A stretch of DNA of 5,546 nucleotides from Candidatus Bipolaricaulota bacterium (GTDB lineage Bacteria; Bipolaricaulota; Bipolaricaulia; RBG-16-55-9): assembly GCA_018609825.1 (NCBI GenBank), contig JAHEOA010000238.1, positions 1 through 5,546 of the forward strand, in the 5' to 3' direction. Shown here piece after piece: positions 1 through 4,882 of this stretch. Position 1 is the first letter of the stretch. Every line of letters begins with the position of its first letter. The notes under the pieces were generated by a model, which searched no databases, was not told the origin of the DNA, and saw only the letters and a program-made list of their open reading frames with translations. Position numbers and translations under genes: made by a program.

Positions 1-78
1 GGACCGAATAGCCCCCCCATCGTTGAGATTCCGCGTGATGCCATGAGTCGGGGCGCCGTCCGAGTCGGAAAGCGGTAA
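1..78 (+). CDS. possible 3' end of an upstream gene (25 codons, partial)
   Basis: Frame 1 is open from the first base of the window to a TAA at 76-78 and would encode a basic tail ending in RGAVRVGKR. The other two plus-strand frames hit stops within this stretch. The stop lies 6 bp before the ATG of the first transporter ATPase, which is the tight spacing expected inside an operon. Third codon positions are only moderately G/C rich compared with the downstream genes, and 25 codons is too little to identify a family. It could equally be untranslated leader sequence. Confidence 0.35.
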   Translation, partial: GPNSPPIVEIPRDAMSRGAVRVGKR

Positions 79-84
79 CGGGCG

Positions 85-1002
85 ATGGCCGGGGCGATCA
101 TCCGCGCCGAGCGTCTCTCAAAGCGCTACAACGGCATCCCGGCTCTCGACTCGCTCGATCTCGACGTGCCCGAAGTCAGCGCCGGCCTTATGGGCGAAAA
201 CCGCGCCGACAAGACCACGTTCATCAAGCTCCTTCTCGGCTTGCTTGCCCCTTCGGCCGGCGGGGCCAGCGTGTTAGGCCATGACGTGGCGCACGACGGG
301 CTGGCGCTTCGCCGACGCGTCGGCTACATGCCGGAGGACGAATGCCTCCCACCCGACCAGAGCGCGCATGATCTCGTCGTCCGCTTGGGGCGGCTCTCGG
401 GGTTGCCGCGGGAGTCGGCCGTCCAGCGCGCCTATGACGTGTTGCACCTGGTGGGCTTGGGCGAGGAGCGCTATCGCCCCATTGAGGGCTACAGCATCGG
501 CATGAAACAGCGGGTCAAGCTGGCCCAGTCCATCGTCCACGATCCCGATCTGGTTCTGTTGGACGAGCCCACGAGCGGCCTCGACCCTGACGGCCGCACG
601 GAGATGCTCGACCTCATCGCCAACATTCACGCGAAGATGGGGCTCAACGTGCTGATTTCGACGCATCTGTTGCCCGACGTGGAGCGTGTCTGCGAGCACG
701 TCGTCATCCTCCGCGAGGGTCGAGTCGTCGCCGATGGGCCGCTCAAGCGGCTGCTGGAAGGCGTCGGCGAGGGCGTGCTCGTGCGCATCGTCGGCGACGG
801 CGCGGCGTTCACGGATCGATTGCATGCTGAGGGGCTCGAGGCGACCGAGACCGGTCCGGACAGTTGGATCGTGCGCGGCGACGATCCCTACGAGGGCATT
901 CTGCGAGCGGCCGCCGACACGGGCGTCGAACTGCGTCGGCTGGAGCGCGAGTCGCGCTCGCTGGAGGACGTCTTCTTGGCGCTGCATCAGGAGGCTGCAT
1001 GA
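85..1002 (+). CDS. ABC-2 type transporter ATP-binding protein with degenerate Walker A
   Basis: This 305-residue protein is a cytoplasmic nucleotide-binding subunit that should power the permease encoded just downstream. Visible motifs in order are the A-loop Tyr region (KRYNG, residues 13-17), a Walker A region at 37-45, a Q-loop region YMPED (81-85, with Glu where many families have Gln), a signature YSIGMKQR (136-143), Walker B LVLLDEP (156-162) with Glu161, D-loop SGLD (164-167) and H-loop His194. A C-terminal domain of about 75 residues (230-305) is typical of drug, polysaccharide and Nos-type exporter ATPases. The odd point is Walker A: GENRADKTT has Arg40 and Asp42 where Gly is expected, while Lys43 and the two Thr are kept. 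The frame is otherwise intact. The ribosome site before ATG 85 is weak (GGAAAG at 67-72), which fits coupling to an upstream gene. The family is certain; whether it hydrolyses ATP is not. Confidence 0.93.
   Translation: MAGAIIRAERLSKRYNGIPALDSLDLDVPEVSAGLMGENRADKTTFIKLLLGLLAPSAGGASVLGHDVAHDGLALRRRVGYMPEDECLPPDQSAHDLVVRLGRLSGLPRESAVQRAYDVLHLVGLGEERYRPIEGYSIGMKQRVKLAQSIVHDPDLVLLDEPTSGLDPDGRTEMLDLIANIHAKMGLNVLISTHLLPDVERVCEHVVILREGRVVADGPLKRLLEGVGEGVLVRIVGDGAAFTDRLHAEGLEATETGPDSWIVRGDDPYEGILRAAADTGVELRRLERESRSLEDVFLALHQEAA
989..994 (+). promoter_or_regulatory. Shine-Dalgarno site for the first permease, inside the preceding gene
   Basis: A perfect AGGAGG lies 4 bp before the ATG at 999-1001. 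That ATG overlaps the TGA (1000-1002) of the ATPase gene as ATGA. Together these fix the permease start at 999 rather than at the in-frame ATG at 864, which lies deep inside the ATPase gene. Confidence 0.8.
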
Positions 1003-1940
1003 ACGACGAGCTCACGCCACAGCGCCGCGGTCAGATCTACGACGTCGGCTATCGGCCGTTTGAGGGCCGATATCTCGGCCGCGGGATGGCGCTGGCGGGG
1101 TTGATCTGGGACGACGCCAAGCGGGCGCTCGGCGTCAAGCAGAGCGGCCGCTACAAGGTGATTCTGATCGTGCTCGTTGCCATCGAGGCCGCGATCCTGG
1201 CGACGCACGTCTTCAGCAGCCAGCTCATGGAGAACATGGCCGCGCAGCAGGGCAACCTCAGCGGACTGGCGTTCAACCCGTACAGCTCCCTGCTCGGCTC
1301 GATCCAACTGCTGCTGATATTCCTCGGCGCGCTGGTGGCGCCCATGCTGATCTGCACGGATCGGCGTTACGGCGTCTATCCGCTCTATCTCTCCCGGCCC
1401 ATCCAGGCCATCGACTATATGGTCGCCAAGGGGGCCGCCATATTCGGCCTGTTGTTGCTGTTTACGATGGGGCCGGGCCTGGTCTTGCTCGGCGCCAAAG
1501 TCGTCCTCGCCAGCGACCCCATGAGCTATCTGAGCAGTCATCTTCGCGACATCGGGGCGCTCGTCGTCAGCTCCGCGCTGATGGCACTGTTCTTGGCGAG
1601 CCTCGCCATGGCCGTGGCCTCGCTGACGGCGAATCGAGGTTACGCAGCCGGTGGGTTGATCGGCGGGCTGATGCTCGCCTCGTTTGTGCCGGCGCTGCTG
1701 TTTCTCATCACCCAGAACGCCTGGTTCACGCTGGTGGACGTGGGCAGCGCGGCGGCGTACGTCAAGGACGCGCTGTTCGGTACGCTGCAGAGCATCCAAG
1801 CCCCGATCCAGATGGGCGGGGAGTCACGCACGGTCAGCTTGGAGCCGTTGTCGCCCTGGATCTATCTGGCGGAAACGTTGGCGGTTATCGTCGTGTCCTG
1901 GGCGGTCATCTGGGTCCAGTACCGCCGGGAGGTGCGCTAG
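999..1940 (+). CDS. ABC-2 type transporter permease, long form (313 aa)
   Basis: This is an integral membrane subunit of the ABC transporter. A hydrophilic cytoplasmic N-terminus of about 50 residues carries DVGYRPFEGRYLGRG (15-29). I recall similar VGYR-(F/Y)-(E/D)-G openings in ABC-2 permeases of several bacterial phyla. About six membrane segments follow, roughly 53-73, 96-118, 143-168, 185-208, 214-237 and 288-306. The loop after segment 2 reads DRRYGVYPLYLSRPI (121-135), the usual ABC-2 pattern of a charged stretch, Gly and then LSRP that leads into the next helix and contacts the ATPase. A hydrophilic loop of about 40 residues separates the last two segments, and the C-terminus is basic (YRREVR). 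The gene overlaps the upstream ATPase by 4 bp. The substrate is unknown. Confidence 0.9.
   Translation: MNDELTPQRRGQIYDVGYRPFEGRYLGRGMALAGLIWDDAKRALGVKQSGRYKVILIVLVAIEAAILATHVFSSQLMENMAAQQGNLSGLAFNPYSSLLGSIQLLLIFLGALVAPMLICTDRRYGVYPLYLSRPIQAIDYMVAKGAAIFGLLLLFTMGPGLVLLGAKVVLASDPMSYLSSHLRDIGALVVSSALMALFLASLAMAVASLTANRGYAAGGLIGGLMLASFVPALLFLITQNAWFTLVDVGSAAAYVKDALFGTLQSIQAPIQMGGESRTVSLEPLSPWIYLAETLAVIVVSWAVIWVQYRREVR
1927..1933 (+). promoter_or_regulatory. Shine-Dalgarno site for the second ATPase
   Basis: GGGAGGT lies 9 bp before the GTG at 1943 and overlaps the last codons of the upstream permease. It supports the GTG start, which gives the expected short N-terminus (MAVIDVHSATKRYG) with the A-loop Tyr at residue 13. 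Confidence 0.7.
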
Positions 1941-1942
1941 CC

Positions 1943-2851
1943 GTGGCCGTCATTGACGTTCACAGCGCCACCAAGCGCTACGGCGACGTCGTCGCGCTCA
2001 GCGACGTCTCGGTGGAGATCGGCGCAGGGGTGACGGGATTGCTCGGGCCCAATGGCGCGGGCAAGACGACGCTGTTGAAGCTCATGGCGGGCCTGTTGGC
2101 GCCGACCTCCGGCACGGTCCAGCTCTGGGGCGAATCCCCGCGGTCCCGGCCGAGCCTGTACGGCCGCATCGGCTACTGCCCCGAGGGCGAGACGCTCTAC
2201 GGCTTCATGACCGGGCGCGCGTTCCTGGCGATGAACGCCGGGCTGCACGGCCAGGACGATCCTGAAGGCGCGGCCCAACGCGCATTGGAACACGTCGACC
2301 TCCTCGACCAGGCTGAGAAGCGCATTCGCGCCTACAGCCGCGGCATGCGGCAGCGGATCAAGATGGCCCAGGCACTGCTCCACGATCCCGATGCGTTGTT
2401 GCTGGATGAGCCGCTCAAGGGCGCGGATCCGACCCAGCGGCGCACGCTCATGGAGCTCATCGTGCGGCTCGGCGAGGCCGGCAAGACGGTGGTCGTGTCC
2501 TCCCACGTGTTGCACGAGGTCGAGCGGATGGCCTCCGACATCGTTCTGATCCATCGCGGGCGGCTGCTCGCCTCGGGCGACTATCACGCGATCCGCGACG
2601 CCATGGACGGGCGCCCGCACAAAGTCTCCTTGGCGGCCGACGCGCCGCGACGCCTGGCGGCGGTGCTCACGGAGGGCGATCTGGTGAACGGCGTCGAGCT
2701 GCAAGAGGGTCGCGTGGTGGTGGACGTATCCGATCCGTCCCGGTTTTATCGGGATCTGCCGCGCGTGGCGCTGGAGTCCGAAATTCGGCTGACGGAGATC
2801 GCGAGCCTCGACGAGGACCTGGAGAGCGTCTTCCGCTACTTGGTGCAATGA
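1943..2851 (+). CDS. ABC-2 type transporter ATP-binding protein, canonical Walker A
   Basis: This is the second nucleotide-binding subunit of the operon (302 residues, GTG start). Motifs in order are KRYGD (11-15), a perfect Walker A GPNGAGKTT (35-43), a Q-loop region YCPEGE (78-83), a signature YSRGMRQR (131-138), Walker B ALLLDEP (151-157) with Glu156, a D-loop region LKGADP (158-163) and H-loop SSH with His188. The C-terminal domain (about 225-302) ends in the common LEDVF-like motif, here LESVFRYL. It is clearly paralogous to the ATPase encoded at 85-1002: both share the IGY/VGY-x-PE stretch, the YSxGM(K/R)QR signature and an HDPD motif before Walker B. The D-loop differs from the usual TSGLDP in having Lys159 and Ala161, although its Asp162 is kept. 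The gene begins 2 bp after the upstream permease and overlaps the next permease by 4 bp. It is probably catalytically competent. Confidence 0.95.
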   Translation: MAVIDVHSATKRYGDVVALSDVSVEIGAGVTGLLGPNGAGKTTLLKLMAGLLAPTSGTVQLWGESPRSRPSLYGRIGYCPEGETLYGFMTGRAFLAMNAGLHGQDDPEGAAQRALEHVDLLDQAEKRIRAYSRGMRQRIKMAQALLHDPDALLLDEPLKGADPTQRRTLMELIVRLGEAGKTVVVSSHVLHEVERMASDIVLIHRGRLLASGDYHAIRDAMDGRPHKVSLAADAPRRLAAVLTEGDLVNGVELQEGRVVVDVSDPSRFYRDLPRVALESEIRLTEIASLDEDLESVFRYLVQ

Positions 2852-3573
2852 AGGCGACGATCGCGCTCACGAAGTTGACGCTGCGCCAGTACGGCAGCCG
2901 CTTGGGGCTGCTCGCGTTCGCGGGCATATTGGCGATTCTGCCCTGGATCATCGCGATCGTCTACTGGGGCGCGCGCCAGTGGGAAAGCGAGATCGTCCCG
3001 GCCGCTCAGTTCAGCGACGCGCTCTTCGCCAACTTCACGTTGCCGCTGCTCTATCCCGTCGTCGCGCTTTTGTTGACGGCTTCGGCGTTGCGAGACGAGA
3101 TCCAGAACGGCACGATGCCCTATCTCTGGACCAAACCCGTAAGCCGCGCCTCGATCGTAGTGGGGAAATTCGGCGGAGCGCTCGCCATCGCGCTGTTGAT
3201 CACGGTGCTCAGCTCGCTCGGGACCGTCGGGGCGATGACGGCCGACGTCGCCACGCTCGGGGCCCAGCTCGGGGCGCTGGTTCCCACGGTCTTGGCGTAC
3301 GGAGCGCTCTTCTTTGCGTTGGGGACGCTCCTGGAGCGCGGGCTCTTGTGGGGCTTCGTCTTTCTGTTGGGCTGGGAGGAGGCGCTCAGCCGCGTCTCGA
3401 CCCTGGCGACCCAGATCAGCATCCGCCACTACGCCGAGGAGCTGACGCGAGCGTTGCAGGGGGGAACCAGTTCGCTGGATCCGTTGACCAGCCTGGTCGT
3501 CCTGATCAGCGTGGGGGCTGTGCTGTTGGTTCTGTCGGCCCTGCGATTCGGCGGCATGGAGTTCGCCGACTGA
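2848..3573 (+). CDS. ABC-2 type transporter permease, short form (241 aa)
   Basis: This is the second membrane subunit and the last gene of the operon. The ATG overlaps the upstream TGA as ATGA (2848-2851) and no good Shine-Dalgarno site precedes it, so translation is probably coupled to the ATPase gene. About six membrane segments are visible, roughly 18-40, 58-79, 105-130, 142-160, 163-178 and 213-233. The diagnostic ABC-2 motif between segments 2 and 3 is RDEIQNGTMPYLWTKPVSR (82-100), followed by a GK that opens segment 3. It lacks the long N-terminal extension of the permease at 999-1940, so the two are diverged partners rather than recent copies. They could pair as a heterodimer or each work with its own ATPase. 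The family is secure and the substrate is unknown. Confidence 0.9.
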   Translation: MKATIALTKLTLRQYGSRLGLLAFAGILAILPWIIAIVYWGARQWESEIVPAAQFSDALFANFTLPLLYPVVALLLTASALRDEIQNGTMPYLWTKPVSRASIVVGKFGGALAIALLITVLSSLGTVGAMTADVATLGAQLGALVPTVLAYGALFFALGTLLERGLLWGFVFLLGWEEALSRVSTLATQISIRHYAEELTRALQGGTSSLDPLTSLVVLISVGAVLLVLSALRFGGMEFAD

Positions 3574-3790
3574 ATCGTCGGCAATCCAGGCTTCGAGAGC
3601 CCACAGCGCCGTCCCGATCGACCCAACTGTCGTGGCTCCTCGACCGTCGGCCAGCGGGCGCCGGAGGGTCCTGCCACGCCGGCCGAAAAGCGAGAGCCAC
3701 CCTGGTGAGGAGGCCAGACCAGGATGGCTCGCAACATGCCTGACAAGCAGGCTCGTCTCAACGGAATGTGGGGTGACGAACGCCGTCGCT
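3574..3790. other. convergent intergenic region with several inverted repeats
   Basis: This 217-bp gap separates the end of the ABC operon (plus) from the end of the coiled-coil gene (minus). I see no convincing coding frame. It holds small inverted repeats: GGCT/AGCC at 3589-3601, GTCG/CGAC at 3629-3644, TCGGCC/GGCCGA at 3647-3686 and GCCTG/CAGGC at 3738-3752. It also holds the stronger hairpin annotated separately at 3694-3730. No plus-strand T run follows any of them, so plus-strand termination is not obvious. Confidence 0.6.
3686..3730 (-). terminator. candidate terminator of the coiled-coil gene
   Basis: GAGCCA-c-CCTGGT (3694-3706) pairs with ACCAGG-a-TGGCTC (3718-3730), giving a 13-position stem with one C/A mismatch and an 11-nt loop. 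Read on the minus strand, the stem starts about 60 nt after the stop codon at 3791. It is followed after 4 nt by TTTT (the complement of 3686-3689). The T run is short, so this would be a modest intrinsic terminator. The stem is symmetric and might also act on plus-strand transcripts, but there it lacks a T run. Confidence 0.5.
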
Positions 3791-4696
3791 CTACATCTGG
3801 AAGAGGCCGAACGCCGCGGCCAAGGCGGCCACGCCGGCGATCAGGCCGGCGGTTGCGATGGCCATGTTCGTGTTCGCCTGCGACTGGACCTCCGACATCT
3901 GTCCCTGCATCTGCTCCTCGAGCTCGACGATGCGCGACTGCAGCTGCTGGACCTTGTCCGGGCTCACGGTCTGGGAACTCATCCGCGATTCCAGCGAGTC
4001 GAGGCGGCTGCTGTTGTCGGCGATGTTGGACTGCATGCTGGAGATGGGCAAGCTGGAGAGCTCGTTCTCCACGCTGGAGATCCGATCGGAGAGCTTGCTC
4101 GTCTGCCCGGACAGCTCCATGCGGATGCTCTCAATCCGATCGGTCAGCTTCGCCGTCGCTTGGGGCCCGTTCGGTTGCTCGGCCAGGGTCGAGACCTGCT
4201 GGCTGAGCGACTTCACCTCGTCGCTGAGGTTGGTGACCTTTTTGTCGAGCGAGAGCAGCTCGCGGAGTTTCCCTTCGGCCGTGGAGAGCCGGGCATCGAG
4301 CCCGTCAGCGGTCGTCTCCAGGTCGTAGACCCGACCTTGGAGGACCTTGATCTTCTCGCTCGTGCTGGCCCCGACGCCCTCGATCCGGCTCTCCAGTGAG
4401 GCGATCTTGGACGGGAGCTTCTCCACCTTGCTCTCGATGCTCTGCAGGTCCTTGATCTGGCCCTCGAGCTTTTTGACCTCGTAGGAGACGTCCTTGACGA
4501 CGCTGTTCGTCGACTTGGTCTGTTCCAACTGGTAAGAGAGGTCTTTGACCATGTCTTCCAGGTTGTCGACGCTCTTGGAGAGGGCCTTGACCTTCTCTTC
4601 CAGATCTTGGGAGTCGTCCTGCGCCATGGCGGGGGCCGTGATCAGCAGGCCGGCGCAGACGATCGCCATCACCATTGTGAAGAATGTTCTGTTCAT
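3791..4696 (-). CDS. secreted coiled-coil protein with C-terminal membrane anchor (301 aa), function unknown
   Basis: I do not recognise a family. The start MNRTFFTMVM is chosen because an AAGGAGGAGG site lies 9 bp upstream and because it begins a classical signal peptide: basic n-region, hydrophobic core, and probable cleavage after AMA at residue 25. Residues about 31-275 form a nearly continuous heptad pattern with Leu/Val/Ile at a/d spacing, rich in Ser, Lys, Glu and Gln, with no Trp, very few aromatics and no Cys. A break at about 172-182 (LAEQPNGPQAT) splits it into two rods. Residues about 278-299 are hydrophobic and small-residue rich, include GLIAG (a GxxxG packing motif), and end two residues before the C-terminus. 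The expected topology is an extracytoplasmic rod, probably oligomeric, held by a C-terminal transmembrane helix. It is transcribed alone, convergent with the ABC operon and divergent from the recombinase gene. It could be a cell-surface stalk or an envelope spacer; both are guesses. Confidence 0.85.
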   Translation of the reverse strand: MNRTFFTMVMAIVCAGLLITAPAMAQDDSQDLEEKVKALSKSVDNLEDMVKDLSYQLEQTKSTNSVVKDVSYEVKKLEGQIKDLQSIESKVEKLPSKIASLESRIEGVGASTSEKIKVLQGRVYDLETTADGLDARLSTAEGKLRELLSLDKKVTNLSDEVKSLSQQVSTLAEQPNGPQATAKLTDRIESIRMELSGQTSKLSDRISSVENELSSLPISSMQSNIADNSSRLDSLESRMSSQTVSPDKVQQLQSRIVELEEQMQGQMSEVQSQANTNMAIATAGLIAGVAALAAAFGLFQM

Positions 4697-4705
4697 CGAA
4701 ATCTG

Positions 4706-4715
4706 CCTCCTCCTT
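4706..4715 (-). promoter_or_regulatory. Shine-Dalgarno site for the coiled-coil protein
   Basis: On the minus strand AAGGAGGAGG lies 9 bp before the ATG at 4694-4696. It decides the start: the longer in-frame ATG at 4753 would add 19 residues, rich in Arg and containing two Cys, ahead of a well-formed signal peptide. Confidence 0.85.
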
Positions 4716-4744
4716 GGGAGTGGTCTGCGCTCAATGTAGCAGGG

Positions 4745-4820
4745 GTCACACACGTCACAGAGGAGGTCGGTAAAGCAGGGGTGGGAACTTGGTCACACGG
4801 GAATGTCACGCGCGTTACAG
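4745..4820 (+). repeat. two 16-bp direct repeats of paired GTYAC half-sites
   Basis: GTCACACACGTCACAG (4745-4760) and GTCACGCGCGTTACAG (4805-4820) match at 13 of 16 positions and differ only by transitions. Their first bases are exactly 60 bp apart. Each contains two GTYAC units whose starts are 9 bp apart. A further GGTCACAC at 4791-4798 repeats 4744-4751. On the minus strand the unit reads CTGTRACGYGYGTGAC. They lie between two divergent genes, so a transcription-factor operator or a recombinase arm-type binding site is plausible; neither is shown. Confidence 0.55.
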
Positions 4821-4822
4821 TT

Positions 4823-4848
4823 GGACATCCGGTGTTGTCCGTGCCGGA
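4823..4848. repeat. overlapping inverted repeats upstream of the recombinase gene
   Basis: GGACA (4823-4827) and TGTCC (4836-4840) form a dyad with an 8-bp spacer. TCCGG (4828-4832) and CCGGA (4844-4848) form a second one with an 11-bp spacer. They overlap, so only one could fold at a time in RNA. They sit 35-60 bp before the recombinase start and could be an operator or a recombination site. Confidence 0.35.
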
Positions 4849-4863
4849 AGGGTCGTCTAGAAT
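4835..4863 (+). promoter_or_regulatory. weak candidate promoter for the recombinase gene
   Basis: TTGTCC (4835-4840) and TAGAAT (4858-4863) are separated by 17 bp and match the sigma-70 hexamers at 4 and 5 of 6 positions. Transcription would then start near 4870, right at the Shine-Dalgarno site, leaving a leader of only about 13 nt. That is a reason for caution. The -35 hexamer overlaps the GGACA/TGTCC dyad. Confidence 0.25.
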
Positions 4864-4869
4864 CGATCC

Positions 4870-4874
4870 GGAGG
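4870..4874 (+). promoter_or_regulatory. Shine-Dalgarno site for the recombinase
   Basis: GGAGG lies 8 bp before the GTG at 4883. It overlaps the alternative in-frame GTG at 4874, which therefore cannot be the start served by this site. Confidence 0.65.
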
Positions 4875-4882
4875 TGAGCGGC

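Larger units (their letters stand above)
4697..4882. other. divergent intergenic region between the coiled-coil and recombinase genes
   Basis: This 186-bp region must hold the 5' signals of both divergent genes. It contains the GTYAC repeats and the dyad listed separately. I found no strong promoter for the minus-strand gene; the best -10-like hexamer is TACATT (complement of 4733-4738), with no good -35 partner. Confidence 0.6.

Noticed and set aside
274..987. Long minus-strand open frame antisense to the first ATPase gene
   Set aside because: It mirrors a gene with clear ABC motifs. Its own sequence is rich in Gln, His, Arg and Asp with no domain pattern, as expected for antisense frames in high-GC DNA. 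The same applies to the minus-strand frames at 987-1799, 1937-2848 and 2836-3429.
864..998. Longer N-terminus for the first permease (in-frame ATG at 864)
   Set aside because: The extension lies within the ATPase gene and reads as Arg/Gly/Ala-rich antiphase sequence. The ATG at 999 has a perfect AGGAGG and an ATGA overlap.
3632..4399. 255-codon plus-strand open frame over the coiled-coil gene
   Set aside because: It is antisense to a gene that has a strong ribosome site, a signal peptide and regular heptads. Its product is Leu/His/Arg-rich without recognisable motifs. The frames at 3724-4206 and 3858-4328 fail for the same reason.
4654..4657. Cys14 of the coiled-coil protein as a lipoprotein attachment site
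   Set aside because: The residues before it (AIV) do not fit a lipobox and the Cys sits in the middle of the hydrophobic core. A normal AMA cleavage site follows at 23-25.
4733..4761. Sigma-70 promoter for the coiled-coil gene (TACATT with an upstream -35)
   Set aside because: The -10 match is 4 of 6 and the hexamer at the proper spacing (TCTGTG) does not resemble TTGACA.
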